Of a stretch of DNA of 12,188 nucleotides, positions 7,967 to 12,188 are shown one piece after another. Numbering within the stretch: position 1 is the first letter of the stretch; each line of letters opens with the position of its first letter. The stretch is taken from assembly GCA_035630195.1 (NCBI GenBank), contig DASQLD010000057.1, positions 1-12,188 on the forward strand, given 5' to 3'. The stretch is from DASQDN01 sp035630195 (GTDB taxonomy: Bacteria > Acidobacteriota > Terriglobia > Bryobacterales > Bryobacteraceae). Under the pieces are notes generated by a model. The model was not told where the DNA came from. It worked only from the letters and a program-made list of their open reading frames with translations, and made no database searches. A program made the position numbers and the translations under genes.

Positions 7967-7972
7967 ATTATA
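7967..7972 (-). promoter_or_regulatory. Putative -10 box TATAAT, near-leaderless promoter for the LPNYTC/GH88 unit
   Basis: A perfect TATAAT on the minus strand ends six bases before the ATG at 7960, so transcription would begin at or next to the start codon. That fits the missing Shine-Dalgarno. No good -35 is seen. The box lies in an AT tract flanked by CCCGG (7962-7966) and CCGGG (7978-7982). On the plus strand the same tract offers TATATA (7971-7976) for the divergent CDGSH gene. Confidence 0.5.
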
Positions 7973-8020
7973 TATAGCCGGGGGATCAGAGGGGTGGATC
8001 TGCTACCATCGCAGATGTTT

Positions 8021-8251
8021 ATGGCAGCAAAGGTAACAATACTAAGAAACGGTCCCATTCGTATCGAAGGGGACTTTGAGATCACCGACTTTGAAGGAAA
8101 TACCTTCGGGCTCGCCGGAAGGCAGGTTATCTCTCTCTGCCGGTGCGGAATGGCGGAAAACAAGCCTTTCTGCGACGGCACTCACGGTCGCAACGGCTTC
8201 ATGTCCGAGTGCAAGGCACGCGACCTTCCACCGCCCAAGCCAAAAATCTAA
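8021..8251 (+). CDS. CDGSH iron-sulfur domain protein
   Basis: The 76-residue protein is almost wholly one CDGSH domain. Counting from ATG 8021, CRCGMAENKPFCDGTH runs from C40 to H55: three cysteines (C40, C42, C51) and one histidine (H55), the ligand set of the pH-labile [2Fe-2S] cluster in this family. The position after C-x-C-x-x, usually Ser or Thr, is Ala45. There is no membrane anchor, so it is cytoplasmic, as in other bacterial single-domain members, whose roles in redox or cluster transfer are poorly known. ATG 8021 is chosen because homologues as I recall them begin just before the KVTI strand; ATG 8015 and GTG 7994 are in frame upstream. No Shine-Dalgarno is evident. It is divergent from the LPNYTC gene and converges on the DUF1080 gene. 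Confidence 0.93.
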   Translation: MAAKVTILRNGPIRIEGDFEITDFEGNTFGLAGRQVISLCRCGMAENKPFCDGTHGRNGFMSECKARDLPPPKPKI

Positions 8252-8260
8252 TCCGAGAAG

Positions 8261-8291
8261 CAGGCGCCCCGCGGCATGTCGCGGGCGCCTG
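8261..8291. terminator. GC-rich hairpin between converging genes, probable terminator
   Basis: CAGGCGCCCCGCG (8261-8273) pairs with CGCGGGCGCCTG (8280-8291), with one bulged C and a six-base loop. It lies in the 47-base gap between the CDGSH stop (8251) and the DUF1080 stop (8299). Neither side has a clear T-run directly after the stem, so it is a weaker intrinsic terminator than the one at 5555-5590. Confidence 0.65.
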
Positions 8292-8298
8292 TTCCACG

Positions 8299-8898
8299 TT
8301 ACTTCTTGCTCGGAAGCTTACGATACATCAGGTCCTTGTACATGGGAAAGCTGCCCGGGTCATGTTGCTGGAGCGCCAGGTAGCCTTTCATGTGCGTATT
8401 CTTCTCGTCGATATGGTCGACAACAACCTTGTCATTCACTTTGATGATGATGTGATTCCCGTCGGCGATGATGTGCTGCGTAAACCAGGTGTCATCGGGC
8501 ACTAGCTGTTCGTAGATCTTCACGATGTTGTAAAGACTTCCGGTTTTCACAGGATCTTTGTGGCTCGTGTTGACCTGCGCTTCGTAGCCCTTCGGCCAAC
8601 CTTCGTTCGTGAATTCCGCTCGGAAGAACATGCCGGAGTTCCCGTTCTTGTTGATCTTCACGGTTGCTTTGAACTCGCAGTTCACGCACTCTTCCTTCAT
8701 CCAGAACAAGTGGCTTCGTTCGCCGTGAGCGGTGATCATCCCGTCTTTCACTGCCCATTGGTCAGCCCGTTCCGACGCCTTCCAGCCATCGAGAGTCTTG
8801 CCGTCGAACATCTTTACCCACTTTCCGCCTTTATCGTGATCGGCAGCCATAGCCGTGACGGAAAGCGCGAGCGCGGCCACAATACAGTATCGTTTCAT
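8299..8898 (-). CDS. Secreted DUF1080 / 3-keto-disaccharide hydrolase-domain protein
   Basis: The 199-residue protein has a clear signal peptide (MKRYCIVAALALSVTAMA, cleavage before ADHD) and one DUF1080 domain (Pfam 3keto-disac_hyd), a LamG-like beta sandwich. Typical motifs are KMFDGKTLDGWK (29-40), WAVKDGMITAHG (48-59), NGNSGMFFRAEF and GYEAQVNTSH, plus the closing GYLALQQHDPGSFPMYKDL. The family is expanded in Planctomycetes and Acidobacteria. Some members hydrolyse 3-keto-glycosides, but most are untested, so the enzymatic role here is by family only. ATG 8898 has a GGGGG tract at 8908-8912 as ribosome binding site. An inverted repeat (8913-8934) lies immediately upstream of it. No 3-keto-forming oxidoreductase is in the window. 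Confidence 0.93.
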   Translation of the reverse strand: MKRYCIVAALALSVTAMAADHDKGGKWVKMFDGKTLDGWKASERADQWAVKDGMITAHGERSHLFWMKEECVNCEFKATVKINKNGNSGMFFRAEFTNEGWPKGYEAQVNTSHKDPVKTGSLYNIVKIYEQLVPDDTWFTQHIIADGNHIIIKVNDKVVVDHIDEKNTHMKGYLALQQHDPGSFPMYKDLMYRKLPSKK

Positions 8899-8912
8899 TG
8901 TCTCTATCCCCC

Positions 8913-8934
8913 GGCGTTTAGTTTATCGAACGCC
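8913..8934. promoter_or_regulatory. Inverted repeat GGCGTT-N10-AACGCC between divergent genes
   Basis: GGCGTT (8913-8918) and AACGCC (8929-8934) are perfect complements separated by ten AT-rich bases. They lie in the 64-base gap between the DUF1080 start (8898) and the ATPase start (8963), directly next to the DUF1080 ribosome binding site. The half-site spacing (16 bases centre to centre) would suit a dimeric regulator. It could also fold as a weak hairpin in the DUF1080 leader. Confidence 0.4.
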
Positions 8935-8962
8935 ACGCCTGCGTTGCTATCCTGAAGATTCG

Positions 8963-9562
8963 ATGTATTTAAAGATCCTGGCACACCCCGTATTCACATC
9001 GTTGAACTTCCATCTGCCGATGATCGTCGATCTTTCCCACCCCGTTGTCATTCTGACCGGGGAAAATGGCTCTGGAAAATCGACACTGCTCCACGCGATC
9101 TACTATGCGCTTCGCGGCCAGCAGGTGGATGGCTATTTGTATAGCCTCGATAGGGGCGCGGTCAGCTTCGACAAGGTCTTTCTCTTCGACGCCGAACAGC
9201 ATAATCCGCGAACGCAACTTGATCTCTTCAAGGACAACCCGGAGATGCTTGAGTTCTTGCAAATGGCAAGCCACGGCCAAGTTATGCTCGCCATGTTCCG
9301 CGAGAACTTCCCGTCATTACCCGACGCTACAATCCTATTGCTAGACGAACCGGAAATGGCTCTCTCGGTATCGAACCAGCGACGCATTCTGAAGATGCTG
9401 CTGGAACTGGCCGATCAGCGGAAATTCCGGATCATCGCTGCGACTCACTCGCCGGTCTTGATCGAGAGTCCCGACACATACGTAATTAATCTAGACCGTC
9501 ATATCAACCGGAATATCCCGCCGGAAGATATGGCCGAAGAAGGCGCCAGCACGATCCAGTGA
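8963..9562 (+). CDS. Compact ABC/AAA-type ATPase (RecF/SMC-like head), role unknown
   Basis: Counted from ATG 8963 the protein has 199 residues. It shows a Walker A GENGSGKST (33-41), a signature-like ASHGQ (102-106), a Walker B ILLLDEP (124-130) with catalytic E129, and an H-loop ATHSP with H162. Walker A follows HPVVILT, as in stand-alone ATPases related to ABC and SMC heads. Only about 85 residues separate Walker A from Walker B, so any lid or coiled-coil insertion is missing. There is no membrane segment and no adjoining permease or nuclease, so neither transport nor a defence system is supported. An in-frame ATG at 8855 would put the start inside the divergent DUF1080 gene's signal sequence; its added residues look non-coding, so 8963 is preferred. 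The Shine-Dalgarno is weak (TGAAG). Confidence 0.87.
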   Translation: MYLKILAHPVFTSLNFHLPMIVDLSHPVVILTGENGSGKSTLLHAIYYALRGQQVDGYLYSLDRGAVSFDKVFLFDAEQHNPRTQLDLFKDNPEMLEFLQMASHGQVMLAMFRENFPSLPDATILLLDEPEMALSVSNQRRILKMLLELADQRKFRIIAATHSPVLIESPDTYVINLDRHINRNIPPEDMAEEGASTIQ

Positions 9563-9660
9563 TTCGCTAATAAATGCCATAGAGATCCTGTGCCTGTCGG
9601 TAGAGGGACGTCAAGGCGCCCGCTAAAGCTTACTTTTGGCCCATGTTAGGATCGGGGCGT

Positions 9661-9924
9661 ATGGCTCGATATAAGTCGTGCTGGAAAACGGACCCATCAG
9701 AAGGTTGGAGACTCATCGCCGCAGAGACGGACGCAGGTTGGATCGCAATCGTCTATGATCGCGCAGAGAAGCGAGAAGCTTATCGCGCCTCAGCAGCCGA
9801 TGAAAATGAAGCGAAAGTGAAAGCCCGCCACTTCATCGTGGGCGTTGTTCCGCCGATTACTTTTTCCGAGGGATCGACGTTGGAGCTGAAGTGGGTCCCG
9901 TGTTCGGATGAAGATCAAGAGTAG
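9661..9924 (+). CDS. Small hypothetical protein of 87 residues
   Basis: I do not recognise it. From ATG 9661 the protein starts MARYKSCWKTD and reads as a small alpha/beta fold: strands around GWRLIAAET and GWIAIVYDR, a charged helix AADENEAKVKARHFIVG, a final strand LELKWVPC, and an acidic tail SDEDQE. There is no signal peptide or membrane segment. ATG 9661 is preferred over ATG 9643 because AGGA and a GGGG tract lie just upstream. The composition looks coding and the ORF is not explained by a gene on the other strand. Its TAG (9922-9924) is one base from the 3' CCA of the converging tRNA-Glu gene. The 98 bases before it, back to the ATPase stop, show no clear promoter. Confidence 0.65.
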   Translation: MARYKSCWKTDPSEGWRLIAAETDAGWIAIVYDRAEKREAYRASAADENEAKVKARHFIVGVVPPITFSEGSTLELKWVPCSDEDQE

Positions 9925-9925
9925 A

Positions 9926-10001
9926 TGGCGTCCCCAGGGGGATTCGAACCCCCGTTACCGCCGTGAAAGGGCGATGTCCTAGGCCTCTAGACGATGGGGA
10001 C
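9926..10001 (-). tRNA. tRNA-Glu (anticodon UUC), CCA encoded
   Basis: The minus strand folds into a complete cloverleaf. The acceptor stem GTCCCCA (from 10001) pairs with TGGGGAC, and the discriminator is G (9929). The D arm is GTCTAGAGGCCTAGGAC. The anticodon stem-loop TCGCC-CTTTCAC-GGCGG carries anticodon TTC at 9967-9965. The T arm is GGGGG-TTCGAAT-CCCCC. The body is 73 nt and the 3' CCA (9928-9926) is encoded in the gene. All conserved positions look intact. It lies downstream of cytochrome c on the same strand, with a hairpin between them. Confidence 0.98.
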
Positions 10002-10023
10002 GATTGGGAGGCTGACCGGGCTA

Positions 10024-10061
10024 CCGGCGGGACAACAGTAACCACTGTATCGTCCCACCGG
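10024..10061. other. Two-tier hairpin between cytochrome c and tRNA-Glu
   Basis: CCGGCGGGAC (10024-10033) pairs with GTCCCACCGG (10052-10061) over ten pairs, one of them a G-T wobble on one strand. Inside it, ACAGT and ACTGT form a second five-pair stem with a four-base loop. It begins 24 bases after the cytochrome c stop (10086) and ends 22 bases before the tRNA 5' end. No T-run follows on the minus strand, so it may be an atypical terminator or a processing signal. Confidence 0.6.
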
Positions 10062-10085
10062 ACAGTCGTCAACTTTCCGGAAGAT

Positions 10086-10412
10086 TTAGAGGGTCTTCAC
10101 GTAGGCGATAACGTTGGCTTTTTCTTCGGCGCTCAGCAATTCCTCGTACGGGGGCATGCCGTTTCCGCCCTTGTTAATAATGTCCAGCACAGAGGCGTCG
10201 GTCACCTTCTTGCCGTTCGTCAGCTTTCCTCTTTTGTAAAGACCCTTCAAAGAAGGACCCATTTTCTTTTCGTCGGTATCGGTGTTATGGCAGGCGCCGC
10301 ACTGCTCGAAAGTCTCTTTGCCTTTCGCCGCGTCGCCGGCCTTGTCGTCCTGCGCCGTGAGCAACGCTGCCGTGGTCACCGTGGCGAAAACCAAGGTTAA
10401 AGTCTTTTTCAT
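10086..10412 (-). CDS. Small secreted class I cytochrome c
   Basis: The 108-residue protein has a signal peptide (MKKTLTLVFATVTTAALLTAQ) and a single heme-binding motif CGACH (C38, C41, H42). The likely distal axial ligand is M86 in GNGMPPY. The layout, with KKMGPSLKGLYKRG after the heme site and a C-terminal helix AEEKANVIAYVKTL, is that of soluble mono-heme class I cytochromes that carry electrons in the periplasm. Its redox partner is not in this window. ATG 10412 has AGGAG about 11 bases upstream. Transcription runs toward the tRNA-Glu gene, with the 10024-10061 hairpin between them. Upstream lies the remnant of a glycosyltransferase gene in the opposite orientation. Confidence 0.95.
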   Translation of the reverse strand: MKKTLTLVFATVTTAALLTAQDDKAGDAAKGKETFEQCGACHNTDTDEKKMGPSLKGLYKRGKLTNGKKVTDASVLDIINKGGNGMPPYEELLSAEEKANVIAYVKTL

Positions 10413-10459
10413 TCCCGATTATGCTCCTGTAAACCCAGTACCTGTTAGTCTAGCAATTC

Positions 10460-10646
10460 GTGCAGGCAAACCCCATCATACTTTTCGCCAAAGCGCCTGT
10501 TCCTGCAAACCGCGTCGAGCCTGTAGACACCAGAAACGACGCCTGCGACGATACCGGCGTTACGCGTAAGCTACAGATTTCGGGAGACTTGGGGATTAAG
10601 AATGGTTCACGCTTCCAGGGAGGCGCTTCGAGCCGGCTATGTCTGC
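10460..10646 (+). pseudogene. Remnant of a TIGR04282-type glycosyltransferase gene
   Basis: From GTG 10460 the reading frame gives NPIILFAKAPVPA, which matches the N-terminal nucleotide-sugar-binding signature (FAKAPVPGRVKTRL) of the TIGR04282 family. It then jumps, without the expected KTRL and following residues, to VEPVDTRNDACDDTGVTRKL and QISGDLGIK. That block resembles the family's later LQ..GDLG.KM motif. After AAG 10598-10600 one extra base shifts the frame; the other frame continues MVHASREALRAGYVC, again like the family, and stops at 10647-10649 where the SirB1 coding region begins on the other strand. So about 40 codons in the middle are missing, one base is inserted, and the C-terminal half, including the GSD motif, is gone. 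No Shine-Dalgarno is seen. The motif matches are from memory, not a search. The rest of the 233-base gap (10413-10645) holds nothing else I can identify. Confidence 0.62.
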
Positions 10647-11464
10647 TAAGCCTTCGCTGCAAGATATTTCGTGATGCGCTCGATCTGCTGAGCGACTGGG
10701 CCGCGATCCGGGGCATCCGGCGATAGCCTTAGATACATTTCGAGGTCGGCACGCGCCTGATCGAAGCGGTTCGCCTGCGCGAGACAGACTCCACGCTGCT
10801 TGTACTCGTCCGGTGAACCGGGGTCGGCTTCGATTAACAAATTCAGTACCTCGATCGCCTTTAGCGGTTCGTGGCGCTGGAAGTATACCGACCGAAGATT
10901 GTTCAACATGCGGATGACGATGTGACGCTTCGATACGGGCCGCAAGACGTTAGCGTCGGCGGCGATGTCGAGCCCAGTGATCTCTTTGGCGAGATCGTAA
11001 CACTCGGTGTCGAAGAGCAAGCGTCCGGAATGAAAAGGATCGATGAACGCCGTTACTTCGGCATCCTCATACTGGACGATGAAGTGGCCGGGCAGGCCGA
11101 TGCCGTGAACGGTGCGACCGACGCGCCGGGCGATCTCCATATATACGACAGATAGCGTGATCGGGATGCCAATGCGCTTCGTCAGAACTTCGTTGAGGCA
11201 GCTATTGGCAGGATGATAGTACTCCTGCTGATTGCCTTGGAAGCCGAGCTCTTCGAAGAGGTACTCATTCATTGAGTGAATGAACTCTTCGCCGTCCGCG
11301 GACGGGTTGAGGCGCTGGCTCAACTCCCGGCCATAGGAGTCCAGGATCTCCACCAAGGATTCGGGGGCGAGCTCCGGGTATTCGATGGTGGCAATTTGCA
11401 GCACTGCCAAATCCAACGCCGGGTCCCCCGGGCCGCCTTGCAGTAACTCTCGAAGCTCCTGCAT
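10646..11464 (-). CDS. SirB1-family transglutaminase-like protein with C-terminal TPR
   Basis: The 272-residue protein matches the SirB1 family (Transglut_core2 followed by TPR). The core is NSCLNEVLTKRIGIPITLSV (87-106), then EIARRVGRTVHGIGLPGHFI and FIDPFHSGRLL. Residues about 200-265 form tetratricopeptide helices (PLKAIEVLNLLIEADPGSPD, then YKQRGVCLAQANRFDQARAD). C89, H127 (in PGHF) and D142 (in IDPF) sit where a Cys-His-Asp triad would be, but family members often have Tyr or Phe in place of the Cys and no activity is established. There is no signal peptide, so it is cytoplasmic. It is distinct from the E. coli invasion-regulator role once suggested by the name. The start at ATG 11464 has no Shine-Dalgarno and lies only 22 bases from the divergent FG-GAP gene. 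The TAG stop abuts the glycosyltransferase remnant. Confidence 0.93.
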   Translation of the reverse strand: MQELRELLQGGPGDPALDLAVLQIATIEYPELAPESLVEILDSYGRELSQRLNPSADGEEFIHSMNEYLFEELGFQGNQQEYYHPANSCLNEVLTKRIGIPITLSVVYMEIARRVGRTVHGIGLPGHFIVQYEDAEVTAFIDPFHSGRLLFDTECYDLAKEITGLDIAADANVLRPVSKRHIVIRMLNNLRSVYFQRHEPLKAIEVLNLLIEADPGSPDEYKQRGVCLAQANRFDQARADLEMYLRLSPDAPDRGPVAQQIERITKYLAAKA

Positions 11465-11486
11465 TAAGGGCTTAGAATAGCACCGA

Positions 11487-12188
11487 ATGCGAGGACTTGC
11501 GTGCTTTGTGGCGCTGGCTTGTGGACCCGCGCAAGCGCAGACGGCGGAGATCTTAAATCGCGTCTCGTCGCCGCAGAAGATCAGCGGCGCCGCGCTTCTC
11601 GGCGATGGGCGTGTATTGACTTGGGGTGACGGTCTTTACGCTTGGACGCTCCCGGATTTGAAGCGCAGCGAGGTGGCTTCCGGAGCCTTTGGAGAAGGTG
11701 GTTGTCTCGTGGATCTAGACGGCGATGGAGCGCAGGAGTTCGTCGGAAAGGAAGGTGGGCAAGAACTTGGGAAGTTCACTTGGCGCAAGCCCCCATTCCA
11801 GACGCCGGTTGTAATCGACGACGAGTTCGACACGCATAACTGCATCGAGGCGACGCTGTTCGGGCGCCGGGGAGTTCTCGTCATTCAGCGGCATATGCAG
11901 GTTCGCTTCTATGAACGTGGAGACAAGTCGCCGTGGCCGTTCCGCGAGATCTATTCGATCTACACTCCGTCGCGGCAAACGGGGCTGTTACTGCGCGATA
12001 TCGATCGAGACGGCCGCATCGACATCGTGTGTGGCAATTACTGGATTCAGAGTCCGGAGCGCTTTGACCTTGCCTGGCACATCTTCGCGATTAACACGTG
12101 GTTCGAAGAGCCGTTCTCGGCTACCCTCGCGCACGCCTTCCTAGGGGACGATCTTTTTGTTGCGCAGGCCCATATGGCCGACGCTCGT
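11487..12188 (+). CDS. Secreted FG-GAP/VCBS-repeat protein, 3' end outside the window
   Basis: An open frame runs from ATG 11487 to the last base of the window, 234 codons without a stop. The N-terminus is a signal peptide (MRGLACFVALACGPAQAQ). Two calcium-binding DxDxDG-type loops of the FG-GAP/VCBS beta-propeller class are present: VDLDGDGAQEF (75-85) and RDIDRDGRIDIVCGNYW (170-186). They are about 95 residues apart, suggesting a beta-propeller of which only the first blades are seen. Such exported proteins bind ligands or act at the surface, often in Acidobacteria and Planctomycetes; no specific function can be given. There is no Shine-Dalgarno. A TAGAAT at 11473-11478 could be a -10 box placing transcription start almost at the ATG. 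Confidence 0.88.
   Translation, partial: MRGLACFVALACGPAQAQTAEILNRVSSPQKISGAALLGDGRVLTWGDGLYAWTLPDLKRSEVASGAFGEGGCLVDLDGDGAQEFVGKEGGQELGKFTWRKPPFQTPVVIDDEFDTHNCIEATLFGRRGVLVIQRHMQVRFYERGDKSPWPFREIYSIYTPSRQTGLLLRDIDRDGRIDIVCGNYWIQSPERFDLAWHIFAINTWFEEPFSATLAHAFLGDDLFVAQAHMADAR

Noticed and set aside
8963..9562. ATPase as part of an anti-phage defence system
   Set aside because: No adjacent nuclease, reverse transcriptase, TOPRIM or toxin-like gene is present; the neighbours are a DUF1080 protein and a small unknown.
9963..10400. Plus-strand frame of 145 codons over the tRNA and cytochrome c
   Set aside because: It begins inside the tRNA and is antisense to a cytochrome c with an intact heme motif.
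1..12188. Mobile elements, CRISPR arrays or prophage genes
   Set aside because: I saw no transposase, integrase, spaced repeats or phage structural genes anywhere in the window; the tRNA-Glu gene has no partial duplicate that would mark an integration site.

Overview
This 12.2 kb window looks like ordinary chromosomal DNA of a Gram-negative soil-type bacterium. The best guess is Acidobacteriota (Solibacter/Bryobacter-like). That rests on the gene repertoire as I remember it for the phylum: a secreted protein carrying an LPNYTC...TIER signature, a secreted DUF1080 (3-keto-disaccharide hydrolase-like) protein, a multi-pass membrane spermidine-synthase-like protein, an OmpA protein with a long Ala/Glu/Arg coiled coil, and a SirB1-type transglutaminase-like/TPR protein. 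No marker gene proves the assignment.

Layout, left to right. (1) 1-578, minus: a TetR/AcrR repressor cut by the window edge and broken by a one-base frameshift in the first helix of its DNA-binding domain. (2) 655-957, plus: an unrecognised small ORF whose stop shares a CTAG with the stop of the next gene. (3) 954-1385, minus: a two-CBS-domain protein, divergent from (4) 1456-3822, plus: a 788-residue membrane protein with an internal spermidine-synthase/methyltransferase fold, followed after 54 bases by (5) 3877-5541, plus: an OmpA-family cell-envelope protein. (6) A perfect 14-bp terminator hairpin at 5555-5590 sits between converging units. (7) 7960-5595, minus: a two-gene operon with a GTGA overlap, encoding a secreted acidobacterial-type protein and a cytoplasmic GH88 unsaturated glucuronyl hydrolase. 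(8) 8021-8251, plus: a CDGSH iron-sulfur protein, divergent from that operon and separated by a second hairpin from (9) 8299-8898, minus: the DUF1080 protein. (10) 8963-9562, plus: a very compact ABC/AAA-type ATPase. (11) 9661-9924, plus: a small unknown protein whose stop lies one base from (12) tRNA-Glu(UUC) with encoded CCA on the minus strand. (13) 10086-10412, minus: a secreted small cytochrome c, separated from the tRNA by a two-tier hairpin. (14) 10460-10646, plus: a decayed remnant of a TIGR04282-type glycosyltransferase gene. (15) 10646-11464, minus: SirB1/TPR protein, only 22 bases from (16) 11487 to the window end, plus: a secreted FG-GAP/VCBS-type protein, truncated by the window.

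The genes do not form one pathway. Two themes recur: saccharide handling (GH88, DUF1080) and envelope or secreted proteins (OmpA, the LPNYTC protein, cytochrome c, FG-GAP). I found no phage, insertion sequence, CRISPR array, toxin-antitoxin or defence locus. The most informative observations are the two broken genes (TetR frameshift; TIGR04282 remnant), several starts that lack a Shine-Dalgarno sequence, and the odd active site of the membrane spermidine-synthase-like protein.
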